This document shows positions 1 through 8,970 of a DNA stretch of 64,000 bases, in pieces (within the stretch, counting starts at the first letter, position 1; each line of letters starts with the position of its first letter). The position numbers were made by a program, and so were the translations under genes. Source of the stretch: SHZI01 sp031409515 (lineage in GTDB: Bacteria; Pseudomonadota; Gammaproteobacteria; Steroidobacterales; GCA-2729495); the NCBI GenBank assembly GCA_031409515.1, contig JANNXJ010000032.1, positions 1 to 64,000 on the forward strand. The letters are read 5' to 3'. The notes beneath the pieces are model-generated. The model saw only the letters and a list, made by a program, of their open reading frames with translations, did not search any database and was not told the DNA's origin.

Positions 1-110
1 GGGCTCGAGAAGGGCGTGAGTGGCGCACTGGCGGCGGCAATCGTCTGGACTGGAACGGTCGCTACCAGCAGCAACAACAGGCAAAGGCGGGACCAGGACA
101 TTGGTCGAGT

Positions 111-1130
111 CTAGGCGGCTGAGAGGGCCCGGACAAGTGATGCGGCGCACGGAACGGGAGTTTTGGCCGCTCGGGTCAGGAGGAATGTCCGGGTGACGTC
201 GAGCTGCTCCGCAGCCAGTTCAACCCGGTTCACCCGGGCCCTGAAGTCTGCCCCACCCGGCAACTCCCGGCAGTACCACCCCAGGTGCTTGCGGGCGATC
301 CGCACACCCAGGTGCTCGCCATAAAAGGAGTAGAGGGCCTCCAGATGCCCGAGCAGTATCGACTGCACTTCCGCAGCCGGCGGCGCAGGCAGGCGGACGC
401 CGGTAGCCAGGTAGTGCGCCATCTCGCGGAAGATCCACGGCCGCCCGAGCGCCGGACGTCCCAGCATGATGGCGTCGCACCCCGTAATGCGCAGCACCTC
501 GGCAGCCTTCTCCGGCGTGTCCACATCGCCGTTGACGATCACGGGAATCCCCACGGCGGCTTTCACCGCGGCCACGCTCTCGTATTCCGCGCTGCCGGAG
601 AAGAAGTCCTCCCGGGTTCGTCCGTGCACGGCGATGGCGGCGATGCCCGACGCTTCGGCGATACGGGCGATCTGGACGGCGTTGCGGTCAGACGGGGTGT
701 AGCCGGTGCGGATCTTCAGGGTGACCGGCACGGACACGGCAGCCACGACAGCGGCGAGAATTTGCGCGACGAGTGCTTCATCCCGCAGCAGTGCCGAGCC
801 GGCGGCGACGCTGCAGACCTTTTTTGCGGGGCAACCCATGTTGATGTCGATAATCTGCGCGCCCTGCTCCACGTTGTGGCGGGCCGCATTCGCCAGAACC
901 TGCGGGTCGGTACCGGCCAGCTGCACGCTGATGGGGCCAGTCTCGTCGGCGTGATCCATGCGCAGGCGGGACTTGCGGGTGGCCCAGAGGCGGGGCTCGG
1001 ACGTCGTCATCTCGGACACGGCCAGGCCCGCGCCCAGCCGCCGGCACAGCTGCCGGAAGGGCTTGTCGGTGACCCCCGCCATCGGGGCAAGGATCACGGG
1101 CGGGTCGATGGTGTAGGGGCCGATCTGCAT
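111..1130 (-). CDS. dusB: tRNA-dihydrouridine synthase, DusB type
   Basis: This flavoenzyme reduces uridine to dihydrouridine in the D-loop of tRNA, using FMN and NADPH, in the cytoplasm. The 339-residue protein is full length for the family. It has the N-terminal MAGVTD motif (residues 17-22) of the FMN-binding barrel, and NMGCPAKK with the catalytic cysteine at residue 100. VNGDVDT and GRPALGRPW follow in the second half of the barrel, then the helical C-terminal domain. It is divergent from the YyaL-type gene with about 50 bases between the two starts. In many gammaproteobacteria dusB lies next to fis, but fis is not seen here. The subfamily (DusB rather than DusA or DusC) is judged by overall similarity. 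Confidence 0.93.
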   Translation of the reverse strand: MQIGPYTIDPPVILAPMAGVTDKPFRQLCRRLGAGLAVSEMTTSEPRLWATRKSRLRMDHADETGPISVQLAGTDPQVLANAARHNVEQGAQIIDINMGCPAKKVCSVAAGSALLRDEALVAQILAAVVAAVSVPVTLKIRTGYTPSDRNAVQIARIAEASGIAAIAVHGRTREDFFSGSAEYESVAAVKAAVGIPVIVNGDVDTPEKAAEVLRITGCDAIMLGRPALGRPWIFREMAHYLATGVRLPAPPAAEVQSILLGHLEALYSFYGEHLGVRIARKHLGWYCRELPGGADFRARVNRVELAAEQLDVTRTFLLTRAAKTPVPCAASLVRALSAA

Positions 1131-1182
1131 GGGGTGGTCATGGTACCGAAATCGCTGCCCAGATCAGGTAGTGTGTCGCCGC

Positions 1183-3246
1183 ATGAACCAGCTGAGCGAC
1201 GAAACCAGCCCCTATCTCCTCCAGCACGCCGCCAATCCTGTGGACTGGCACCCCTGGAACGCCGCGGCCCTGGCAAAGGCCCGGGCGGAGAACAAGCCGA
1301 TTTTGCTGTCCATCGGCTACTCGGCCTGCCACTGGTGCCACGTGATGGCCCACGAGTCCTTCGAGGACCCGGCCACCGCCGAGGTGATGAACCGCCACTT
1401 CGTCAACATCAAGGTGGATCGGGAAGAACGCCCGGATCTCGACAAGATCTACCAGACGGCCCACCACTTCATCGCCCAGCGCGGGGGCGGCTGGCCGCTG
1501 ACGATGTTCCTCACGCCGGAAGACCACGTGCCATTCTTCGGCGGCACTTATTTTCCCAACACGGCGAAGTACGGCATGCCCTCCTTCACCCAGGTGCTGG
1601 AGCGGGTCGCCGAGTACTACCGGGACAACGGTGCGGACGTGCGGGGCCAGGCGGAGGCGCTGCGGGAGGCTTTTGCCCGGATGGAGCCGGGTGGCAGTGC
1701 TGAGGTCTCGACGCTGAACGGCGCACCCCTCGCGGACTTTCGCGAGGTGACCGGTCAGCAGGTGGACCGGGAGCACGGCGGCTTTGGCGGCGCACCGAAG
1801 TTTCCTCACCCCACCACCATCGACCGGCTGCTGCGGCACTGGCGAAATACGGCCCACGAGCCGCAGCCGGACAAGGACGGCCTGTACTTCGCGGCGCTTA
1901 CGCTGAAGCGGATGGCCGAGGGCGGTATCTACGATCACCTGGGCGGCGGTTTCTGCCGCTACTCCGTGGACCGCTTCTGGACGATTCCCCACTTCGAAAA
2001 GATGCTCTACGACAACGGACCGCTGCTGGCGCTCTACGCCCAGATGTTCCAGATCAGCGGCGACGAGACCTTTCGCACTGTAGCGCGGGAAACCGCAGAC
2101 TGGGTGCTGCGGGACATGCGCTCGGCGGAAGGTGCCTTCTACTCCAGCCTCGACGCGGACTCGGAAGGCGAGGAAGGCCGCTTCTACGTCTGGCTTCCCG
2201 AGCAGGTGCAGTCTCTCGTGGACGCGGCTGAGTACGCAGTACTTGCCCCGCGCTTTGGCCTCGACCAGCCGTCGAACTTTGAGGAGCCCCACCACAATGT
2301 GCGGGCTTGGCACCTGCGGGTGTACCAGACCGTTGAGCAGATCGCGGTAACCACGGGCCAGCCCGAGTCGACCGTGCGCCGCCTGCTCATGTCGGGCCGC
2401 TCGAAGCTGCTCAGTGCGCGCAATGGCCGGGTATGGCCCGGGCTGGACGACAAGCTGCTGACCAGCTGGAACGCGCTGATGATCCGGGGGCTGGCCATCG
2501 CGGCCCGGGTCCTTGATCGTCCCGATCTCGCCGACGCGGCGGTGGCCGCGGTGGACTTTCTCCGGGGGTCCCTTAAGGTGGATCACCGGCTGTGCGCTAC
2601 CTATAAGAGTGGCAAGGCACGCCTCAACGCTTACCTGGACGACTATGCCTTTCTCCTGGACGCGGTGGTCGAGCTGCTGCAGACCCGGTGGAGCGCCGGG
2701 CACCTGGAGTTTGCGGCGTTTCTGGCGGACGGCCTCCTGGAGCGCTTCGAAGACCGGGAGAACGGTGGCTTCTGGTTCACGTCCCACGATCACGAAGCGC
2801 TGCTCCACCGGTCGAAGCCGCTGGCGGACGAAGCCGTGCCCTCGGGCAACGGCGTGGCCGCGTTCGCCCTCGCCCGGCTCGGCTACCTGCTGGTGGAACC
2901 CCGTTACCTGGACGCGGCGGAACGCACGCTGCGGGCCGGGTGGCGCGGGCTGCAGGAATTCCCCCATGGCCACTGCTCGCTGCTGAACGCGCTGGACGAG
3001 TACCTCCGGCCCCCGGAGCTGATCATCCTGCGCGGTGAGCCCAGCGAGGCCAGCGTGTGGGCCGCCACCCTGGTGGCGGCGTACAACCCCCGGCGGATGG
3101 TGTTTGCCCTTCCCGGCGACGCCGCTAATCTGCCCGAGGCGCTGGCGTCGAAGACGGCCCCGGCCGCTGGCGTGCTGGCCTATGTCTGCCGGGGCACGGT
3201 GTGCGACAGTCCGGTAGCAACGCTTGAGGCGCTGACGCGCCTGTAA
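1183..3246 (+). CDS. YyaL/DUF255 thioredoxin-fold protein (SSP411 family)
   Basis: A 687-residue protein of the family that joins an N-terminal thioredoxin-like domain to an (alpha/alpha)6 barrel like that of N-acylglucosamine epimerase. The start TSPYLLQHAANPVDWHPW (residues 8-25) and the CHWC redox motif (residues 49-52) are diagnostic. Further on, GGIYDHLGGGFCRYSVD and PHFEKMLYDN match the barrel domain. An upstream in-frame start at 1129 would overlap dusB and add 18 residues with no family resemblance, so the ATG at 1183 is used. The biological role of this widespread family is unsettled. No operon partner is obvious; the RidA gene follows after about 30 bases. Confidence 0.92.
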   Translation: MNQLSDETSPYLLQHAANPVDWHPWNAAALAKARAENKPILLSIGYSACHWCHVMAHESFEDPATAEVMNRHFVNIKVDREERPDLDKIYQTAHHFIAQRGGGWPLTMFLTPEDHVPFFGGTYFPNTAKYGMPSFTQVLERVAEYYRDNGADVRGQAEALREAFARMEPGGSAEVSTLNGAPLADFREVTGQQVDREHGGFGGAPKFPHPTTIDRLLRHWRNTAHEPQPDKDGLYFAALTLKRMAEGGIYDHLGGGFCRYSVDRFWTIPHFEKMLYDNGPLLALYAQMFQISGDETFRTVARETADWVLRDMRSAEGAFYSSLDADSEGEEGRFYVWLPEQVQSLVDAAEYAVLAPRFGLDQPSNFEEPHHNVRAWHLRVYQTVEQIAVTTGQPESTVRRLLMSGRSKLLSARNGRVWPGLDDKLLTSWNALMIRGLAIAARVLDRPDLADAAVAAVDFLRGSLKVDHRLCATYKSGKARLNAYLDDYAFLLDAVVELLQTRWSAGHLEFAAFLADGLLERFEDRENGGFWFTSHDHEALLHRSKPLADEAVPSGNGVAAFALARLGYLLVEPRYLDAAERTLRAGWRGLQEFPHGHCSLLNALDEYLRPPELIILRGEPSEASVWAATLVAAYNPRRMVFALPGDAANLPEALASKTAPAAGVLAYVCRGTVCDSPVATLEALTRL

Positions 3247-3262
3247 CTACTCTCTACTCTCA

Positions 3263-5224
3263 TTACGGAAGCAACCCATGCAACGCATCAACCACTCCAC
3301 CGGCAGCAAGTGGGAACCCATCATCGGCTACTCCCGGGCGGTACGGATCGGACCCTTCATCTATGTATCCGGCACCACGGCCAGTGGCCCGGACGGCAAC
3401 ATCGTAGGTATCGATGACCCCTACGCCCAGACCCGCCAGATCCTGGCCAATATCACCACGGCACTCGCCGCCGTCGGCGCTGGCCCCGAGCACGTGGTCC
3501 GCACGCGGATCTACCTCACAGATATCAGTCGCTGGGAAGAAGTGGGCAAGGCCCACGGTGAAGTGTTCAGCACCATCCGGCCGGCCACGGCCATGGTGGA
3601 AGTGGCGAAGCTGATCAGCCCCGAGATCCTCGTGGAGATCGAGGCCGACGCCTACGTCCCGTAGAAATGGGGACATGCCAAAATTACAATAGCCCCCCAC
3701 CGGCGGGGGGCTTGGAAAATATGCATGTACCCATTTGTAAGACGGCTGCACGTTGGCGTTCAGGTGGAACAGGTTGGCCGGATCGTAGCGGTCCTTGAGC
3801 TTGACCAGGCGCGGGTAGTTGGCGCCGAAGTTCGCCCGGATCTTCTCCTGGCTGTCGCCGACTGAGGTGTTGAAGTAAAAGCCCCGGGTGTAGGGCTCCA
3901 GCGGCGCCCAGTAGCCCTTGATCCAGGCGGTGTGCCGCTCGTTCTGGCTCGCGTCGTCCCAGCCGCCGAGCACGAGCAGATCGAACTTCGCGCCCCGGTG
4001 GGGAAAGGCCGTGGCGTCGTTGCGCACCCGGGCGATCGCGCCACCCAGCTGCTGGAGGACGACGATCGTGGCCCGGCCCGGATCAGCGCTGTAGCCGGTC
4101 AGCAGGTTATCCAGCAGTTCCGGTACCACCTGCTCCACGAAACCACTCTTGATGTAGTAGTTGCGGCCTGCGGCGTTGGCCTCATCCGCTCCGCTCTGCA
4201 GCTTCACATAGGGCATGGCCTTGACCTGATCCGCCAGGGGCTTGCTGAAGGCGCGCAGCGGCGCAATGACCTTCTCGCCCTTCGCTAGGTCGCCGGAGTA
4301 GCAGATCTCCAGAACCACCATCGGCTTCGCACCGGGGGGCGCAACGATGGCGCAGTCGATATTGAGCTCGTCGGGGGCCGTCGCCGTGAACTCGACGAAG
4401 AAATGAAGCACCTCCCGGGCCTGACTGAAAGGAAAGATGAGCGGCCCGCCGAGAATCGTCGGCCCCATCTCATGCAGGCGATACTCAAACCCGGTCGCGA
4501 TGCCGAAATTTCCCCCGCCACCCCGCAGGCCCCAGAACAGGTCCCGATTCTCGTCGTTACTCGCCCGCAGGAACTTGCCTTCCGCCGTCACGACATCCAC
4601 CGACATGAGGTTGTCGCAGGACAGGCCAAAGCGTCGGCCGAGACGGCCAAACCCGCCACCCAGAGTTAGACCCGCGGCGCCCGTGTGGGACACCGTCCCG
4701 GCGGTGGTGGCCAGGCCGAACAGCTGGGACTCCCGATCGAGTTCCCCGAGCAACGATCCCCCGGGGACCCAGGCCAGCTTCGCTTTGGGGTCGACCCGGA
4801 CGCCATGCATGGCCGACAGGTCGATCATGAGGCCGCCGTCGCAGACGGACTGGCCCGAGGTGCTGTGGCCGCCACTACGGACGGCGACGAGCAGGTCATT
4901 GGCCCGGGCAAACTGGACGGACCGGACCACATCGGTCGGGCCACTGCACTGGGCGATCAGCGCCGGACGGCGGTCGATCATTCCGTTCCAGACCTGACGG
5001 GCCCGGTCGTAGCCGTCCTGGCCCGCCAGGAGCAGGGGCCCCCGCAGGCCGGCCTGAAAATCCTTCACCGCCGACCGGGTCAGGATGGTCTCGCCGCCGG
5101 CAAGGCGCGTGGCCGGCAGGTCGCCCGCAATGGGCGTCGCTGCGGCAGCCGCGAGCGCCCGGGCCAGAGGGACGCTACCGGCGGCGGCACCGAGGAGGGA
5201 ACTGACGAAGAGACGGCGTTGCAT
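3263..5224 (-). CDS. Secreted FAD-dependent oxidase (BBE-like), reads past its normal end
   Basis: A PCMH-type FAD oxidase of the berberine-bridge/6-hydroxynicotine oxidase type. These enzymes oxidise small alcohols, amines or sugars with oxygen. The ATG at 5224 is preceded by GGAG at a suitable distance and starts MQRRLFVSSLLG, a Tat-like signal. The FAD domain has VRSGGHSTSG with the flavin-linking histidine at residue 120, and GLTLGGGFG at 185-193. The second covalent cysteine of bicovalent members is not evident. The family normally ends near YDPANLFHLNANVQP, which is residue 494 here. Instead the frame continues about 159 residues through palindrome R1 and antisense through the RidA gene to 3263. 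Everything after residue 494 is probably not native protein. Confidence 0.8.
   Translation of the reverse strand: MQRRLFVSSLLGAAAGSVPLARALAAAAATPIAGDLPATRLAGGETILTRSAVKDFQAGLRGPLLLAGQDGYDRARQVWNGMIDRRPALIAQCSGPTDVVRSVQFARANDLLVAVRSGGHSTSGQSVCDGGLMIDLSAMHGVRVDPKAKLAWVPGGSLLGELDRESQLFGLATTAGTVSHTGAAGLTLGGGFGRLGRRFGLSCDNLMSVDVVTAEGKFLRASNDENRDLFWGLRGGGGNFGIATGFEYRLHEMGPTILGGPLIFPFSQAREVLHFFVEFTATAPDELNIDCAIVAPPGAKPMVVLEICYSGDLAKGEKVIAPLRAFSKPLADQVKAMPYVKLQSGADEANAAGRNYYIKSGFVEQVVPELLDNLLTGYSADPGRATIVVLQQLGGAIARVRNDATAFPHRGAKFDLLVLGGWDDASQNERHTAWIKGYWAPLEPYTRGFYFNTSVGDSQEKIRANFGANYPRLVKLKDRYDPANLFHLNANVQPSYKWVHAYFPSPPPVGGYCNFGMSPFLRDVGVGLDLHEDLGADQLRHFHHGRGRPDGAEHFTVGLAHFFPATDICEVDPRADHVLGASADGGECRGDIGQDLAGLGVGVIDTYDVAVRATGRGAGYIDEGSDPYRPGVADDGFPLAAGGVVDALHGLLP
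3278..3664 (+). CDS. RidA/YjgF family enamine-imine deaminase
   Basis: A 128-residue, full-length member of the RidA/YER057c/UK114 family. These cytoplasmic trimers hydrolyse reactive enamine and imine intermediates released by PLP enzymes. Visible family features are IYVSGTTASGPDG (residues 28-40), the RTRIYLTD strand (residues 75-82), the active-site arginine in RPATAMVEV (residue 101) and the terminal IEADAYV. It looks like the longer RidA subgroup rather than the E. coli RidA orthologue, so the exact substrate is not assigned. A decayed palindrome begins at its stop codon and the next gene is convergent. Confidence 0.93.
   Translation: MQRINHSTGSKWEPIIGYSRAVRIGPFIYVSGTTASGPDGNIVGIDDPYAQTRQILANITTALAAVGAGPEHVVRTRIYLTDISRWEEVGKAHGEVFSTIRPATAMVEVAKLISPEILVEIEADAYVP
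3665..3736. repeat. Palindromic element R1 (decayed copy)
   Basis: Outer arms AAATGGGGACATGC and its near-complement GCATGTACCCATTT enclose a GC hairpin, AGCCCCCC (3691-3698) and GGGGGGCT (3705-3712). The outer arms resemble the GGGGACATGCC arms of the four other copies in this window, but with several mismatches. It lies between convergent ridA and the FAD oxidase. Its inner hairpin could end ridA transcription. The FAD oxidase reading frame runs straight through it with no stop. Confidence 0.7.
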
Positions 5225-5270
5225 GGCGGGCATCTCCGGGACCAAATGCAGTCCCGACGCTACCACGCAA

Positions 5271-5284
5271 AAAGGCGCTCCTAC
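5271..5284 (-). repeat. GTAGGAGC REP-type half site at pilE stop
   Basis: On the minus strand this reads GTAGGAGCGCCTTT. The TAG inside it is the stop codon of pilE. GTAGGAGC followed by a small hairpin is the known layout of REP sequences in Pseudomonas and Xanthomonas relatives. The right half of the hairpin is poor here. The same motif carries the stop codons of the M48 protease, a hydrolase and an ABC exporter gene elsewhere in the window. Confidence 0.5.
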
Positions 5285-5694
5285 CAGCAGCGCTCCACGT
5301 CGTCGGTGCCGGTGATCGTGCGGACTCCGGTATTAGTCAGGCTCAGGCTGCCGCACTTCTCGTCATCCACCTGGGCGAGCTGGGGATCGGCAGTCAGCGT
5401 GTAGTTGGCGGCGTCCGGAATGGCTACCGTCAGGGTGTAGAAGCCGCCCTGGGATGCGATTTCCTCGCCGTCTTCAATGGGGCAGTCCTCCGCGTCGTAG
5501 GCCCCGAACTGGGTGTAGCAGCGCTCCAGGCGCTGGGCGGTGTCGTTGATCACCACCCGGGCCTCCGCCCGCCGTCCCTTGATGACACTGGCCTGGTAGC
5601 TCGGCACCGCGATCATGGTCAGGATCGCAGCGATGCCCATGACGACGACCAGCTCTATGAGGCTGAAACCCTGCTGGTGTGACCTGCGAATCAT
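5281..5694 (-). CDS. pilE: Type IV pilin-like protein PilE (minor pilin)
   Basis: A 137-residue prepilin with a short basic leader and the type III signal QQG followed by FSLIELVVVMGIAAIL, which has the conserved Glu at mature position 5. The C-terminal part contains four cysteines (RCYTQF, EDCPIE, EKCGSL and ERCW at the end), as expected for pilin disulfides. An upstream ATG two codons earlier sits one base from the GAGGAG ribosome site; the ATG at 5694 has the better spacing. It is the last gene of the fimT-pilV-pilW-pilX-pilY1-pilE operon. PilE joins the minor pilin complex that primes type IV pilus assembly. Confidence 0.92.
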   Translation of the reverse strand: MIRRSHQQGFSLIELVVVMGIAAILTMIAVPSYQASVIKGRRAEARVVINDTAQRLERCYTQFGAYDAEDCPIEDGEEIASQGGFYTLTVAIPDAANYTLTADPQLAQVDDEKCGSLSLTNTGVRTITGTDDVERCW

Positions 5695-5705
5695 TGGCAT
5701 TCTCC

Positions 5706-8700
5706 TCAGTCAACTTCCCGCCAGGACTGGCGGCCCACTGCCTGACCAGCGGGGGTCTTTTGACCACCGCAGTCCGCATCGTCAGTCCCGCAGAACTTGA
5801 TGATGTCGCTATCGTCTTCGCTGACGAGGAGCGGCGTGTCCACCATGCCGACTGCGGACTTCGTGCCGCTGGCAGGAACCTTCACTTCTTCACCATCGAT
5901 CGTGACCGTGATGAAATCCTGGCGATCAAAGAGTCCGTCGAGATTCAGGTCCAGCGGGGTCCCCTCCGCCCGCCCGCCCAACAGCGCATCCAGCACCATC
6001 AGCCAGCCCTCGCCACCCGCCGAACAGGCATCGCCGCCGGGAATGATCGTGGTGAAGATGATCTTGCCGTTGCGCAGGACCGAGTTACTCACCTGGCGCT
6101 CGCCTGCCGTGGGCAGGTTGATGAACCAGCCATCCTTGCTGTCCGCCACCGGGTTGGCCGAGGTCACCCGGACACCGGCAACATTCGTCTGGACCTCGGC
6201 ACCGCTGACCAGCTCGAAGAACGCCTCCGCCGCGTTTTCGTAGATGACCTCCTGGAACTGAAGGTTGGCGCGCCCCGCAGCCAGTGCCACGGGCGTGGTG
6301 GTTTCCTTGTCGTTCCGGTCCCGGATCGCATAGAAGGTCTGGGTCCCGGACGGCGCGTTGTCCCCCGTCGCAAAGTACCGACCCGTGCCGAAGTACACGA
6401 CGCTCCCCTGGTCAGGATGCCCCCCCACCTCCGGCGCGCTCGTGATGGGCTGACGATTGGTCGTGGTGCAGGGGTCAGCGCTGCAGGCAGCGTACAAGGG
6501 TATCGGCGTCGCGACCGTACCGAAGGAGGATTTCCAGTTGCTCGCCGTGGTGGACGTCAGATCAAACTTCCACATGTTGCCCTTCAGGTCGCCGGCGTAG
6601 ACGTAGTCCACAATCCGGTCGCCATCATCGTCGACCGGTGTCGGACTGGCCAGACCGTTGTCGCCGCCGACGCCAGTGCTGATCTCGGCGAGCTTGGCGC
6701 CGGTCTTGAGATCCAGCACGAACAGCTTGGCCAGGCCGGCGGCACTGTTGTAGCCGTTGGAGACGATGGCGACCCACTTGCTGCCGCTCAGGCGGGCTAT
6801 GGCCGGCTGGGGCATCGAATCGCCCAGGTCGGAGTCATCGACGGAAGTGAACTCCCACATCACATCACCTGCATCGAAGCCCGCCGGGTCGGTGACGTCC
6901 AGGGCATAGACCCCCTTGCCACCCAGGCCTAGGCTCCCGATCAGAATCGTCTTCCAGGAGCTGTCCAGGTAGGCGTCCACGGCCCGGGGCGAGCCGTCAT
7001 GGATGTACCGGTGGCTGTTGTCGTAGGAGGGATCCACATGAAAGGTGAGTTCGGGGTACACGGCGTTCGGCATGTAGGCCACGCGCTCTACGCCCGTATC
7101 GGCATCGAAACCGTGCAGCATGCCGTCGTTGGACGCCACATAGACCATCTTGGGCCGATTGGCCACCGGTCTGCCGGGGCGGGTGGACTTGTAGCTGGAG
7201 CCCTCGGACCCAGGTAGCAGATTGAAGCCGTAGTTCTGGCTCCCGACGAAGTTCGGATCCGAGTTGATGATGTCGCCCAGCACCGTATCCCGGGTGCGGA
7301 ACTGCTGGCCGTTGGGCGTCTCGTTGCTCCGGTCACCCCGCAGATAGTCCAGGCGGGCCTGGCCCTTGCCGTCGTTGGTGCCGCCGATGTTCTTGTTCAG
7401 TTCGAGCTGCTGGGCCGCGGTGAGGGAGGCCCAGAGGAAGTCCCGGCCCCGGGACCCGGCCGCAGCAGTCGGGTTGTAGGTGAAGATTTTCCGTGACCCG
7501 GCGGCAGGAATCAGGTCAGCCGCATTCCACTCGAGACTGCCAAGCGCACCACCCGACAGCAGGGGATAGGCCAGCAGTCCGCCGGCCCAGCGGGTGGTGG
7601 AGAACTTCGCCTGATAGAGCAGGCTGTCCCCGGTCAGGCGGGTGGAGTTCGAGGTTACGGAAGACACCGTGCTCGTGCGGGCCTTGATGTCTGCCACGGC
7701 CGCCGCCAGCGCCGTGGTCAGCTGCGCGGCGTTGGTGGCGGTGTAGTAAGTGCCTTTGCCGTAGGCGGCCGCGTCCTGGAGCATCTGGTTCGCGACGGTA
7801 AAGCCGATGGTGTAGGTGATGATGTTCTGCTTCAGGAAGGCCGGATCGCTGAAGCTGCCGCCTTCCACATCCGTCCCCGTGGTGCGGAGGTCGATGTCAT
7901 TGCCGAACTTGGTCAGATCGTCCAGGTACAGGGAGTAGCCTTCAGTCCCGGCAGCGCCGGAGGGCTGGAAGCCGTCGGAGTACTGGGGAAAGTTCGGGTA
8001 CTGGGCCGCGGTGGTGGCCGGGGCCTTGGCGTCCCAGTTCGGCAGGCTTCGGGTACTGTCTGCCGTGTCCGCCGGGTCATTGTTTGGGAGATTCACGTCA
8101 TTGGTCGGATACCCGTCCGTGATGACGATGACGAAATTCTTCTGGCACCGGTACTGAATGGGGCTCGTGTAGGTGCCCCCGTTGAAGTAGCCACTCATGC
8201 CGCGGAAGTAGCGGGTGAGCTCGTAGAAGGTTTCTGCAAGCGGTGTAGACCCCGCTATCGTCATACCCGTGATGGTGGTCTGCAGAGTCGCCGTCGCCGT
8301 ACCGCAGTTGGCATCGACCTTGCCGCCTTCGTCGCTGTACATGGAGGAGAGACCGATGCGCAGGCTGGGATTGTTCGCGACGAAGGTCGAGGCCACGCTC
8401 TTGGCGACGCCGAACCGAAAAGTATTGGGAATGATCGCCCCGGTGGTGAGATTAAACGGCGTCACGCTGTTGTTCGTGCCGTAGTTGTTGAACAGGTAGT
8501 TGAGGTAGTTGCCGGTCCAGCGGGTATTGCCGCCGCCCACGGGCTCGGGGAGCGTCAGGCACCGGGTGGTGCCGCTGGACTCCTTGCCCCGGACTGACGC
8601 TACGGGGCAATCGATACCGGTACCGGAAGTCCGCCAGGTCGTACTCACCAGGCTTGTGCCACTAATGTTGGAGTCAGACGCAGTCCAGGCCGAGTTGCCG

Positions 8701-8960
8701 TTGTTGACTCGGCTCCAGTCCGGGTAGGTGACCGCCGGGTTGTATCCCGTGGCCCAGATCAGGTTACGCATGCTGCCGGAGTTGTCGATCATCAGCATGA
8801 CGTTGGGCGCCACAGCGCCGCTGACGAACAGCGGGGTCTCGGCGATGGTCACGGCGTTGGCCGCAGGCCCCGCTGCCAGCAGAGCGCCACCCACCAGCGT
8901 CAGCCAGCGGCTACGCAGGAAGGTGTGCAGGGGGGAGCTCCTGGGAATGATGCCGTTCAT
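5706..8960 (-). CDS. pilY1: Type IV pilus tip adhesin/assembly factor PilY1
   Basis: A 1084-residue secreted protein. It has a signal segment (residues about 17-36), then a von Willebrand A-like domain with the MIDAS DNSGS at 59-63. The C-terminal half is a PilY1 beta-propeller with calcium loops of the type VDDDGDRIVD and DLNLDGLFDRQDF. PilY1 sits at the pilus tip, balances PilT-driven retraction and mediates adhesion and surface sensing. The ATG at 8960 follows AAAGGA at good spacing, 10 bases after pilX ends; a start at 9032 would lie inside pilX. The pilE start follows five bases after its stop. Confidence 0.95.
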   Translation of the reverse strand: MNGIIPRSSPLHTFLRSRWLTLVGGALLAAGPAANAVTIAETPLFVSGAVAPNVMLMIDNSGSMRNLIWATGYNPAVTYPDWSRVNNGNSAWTASDSNISGTSLVSTTWRTSGTGIDCPVASVRGKESSGTTRCLTLPEPVGGGNTRWTGNYLNYLFNNYGTNNSVTPFNLTTGAIIPNTFRFGVAKSVASTFVANNPSLRIGLSSMYSDEGGKVDANCGTATATLQTTITGMTIAGSTPLAETFYELTRYFRGMSGYFNGGTYTSPIQYRCQKNFVIVITDGYPTNDVNLPNNDPADTADSTRSLPNWDAKAPATTAAQYPNFPQYSDGFQPSGAAGTEGYSLYLDDLTKFGNDIDLRTTGTDVEGGSFSDPAFLKQNIITYTIGFTVANQMLQDAAAYGKGTYYTATNAAQLTTALAAAVADIKARTSTVSSVTSNSTRLTGDSLLYQAKFSTTRWAGGLLAYPLLSGGALGSLEWNAADLIPAAGSRKIFTYNPTAAAGSRGRDFLWASLTAAQQLELNKNIGGTNDGKGQARLDYLRGDRSNETPNGQQFRTRDTVLGDIINSDPNFVGSQNYGFNLLPGSEGSSYKSTRPGRPVANRPKMVYVASNDGMLHGFDADTGVERVAYMPNAVYPELTFHVDPSYDNSHRYIHDGSPRAVDAYLDSSWKTILIGSLGLGGKGVYALDVTDPAGFDAGDVMWEFTSVDDSDLGDSMPQPAIARLSGSKWVAIVSNGYNSAAGLAKLFVLDLKTGAKLAEISTGVGGDNGLASPTPVDDDGDRIVDYVYAGDLKGNMWKFDLTSTTASNWKSSFGTVATPIPLYAACSADPCTTTNRQPITSAPEVGGHPDQGSVVYFGTGRYFATGDNAPSGTQTFYAIRDRNDKETTTPVALAAGRANLQFQEVIYENAAEAFFELVSGAEVQTNVAGVRVTSANPVADSKDGWFINLPTAGERQVSNSVLRNGKIIFTTIIPGGDACSAGGEGWLMVLDALLGGRAEGTPLDLNLDGLFDRQDFITVTIDGEEVKVPASGTKSAVGMVDTPLLVSEDDSDIIKFCGTDDADCGGQKTPAGQAVGRQSWREVD

Positions 8961-8970
8961 GGGTAATCCT

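Noticed and set aside
3..122. Open frame at the left edge ending in TGA at 120-122, with a Gln-rich tail (GRYQQQQQAK)
   Set aside because: Only 39 codons are visible and another frame is also open. It overlaps the dusB stop. It could be the end of a real gene, but this cannot be supported from the window.
1138..2973. 611-codon antisense ORF opposite the YyaL-type gene
   Set aside because: It is a GC-rich shadow of a well-supported gene with no recognisable domain. Stops are rare on the opposite strand of such genes.
5679..6932. 417-codon plus-strand ORF opposite pilY1
   Set aside because: Antisense shadow of PilY1; composition is typical of reverse-frame translation and no motif is seen.
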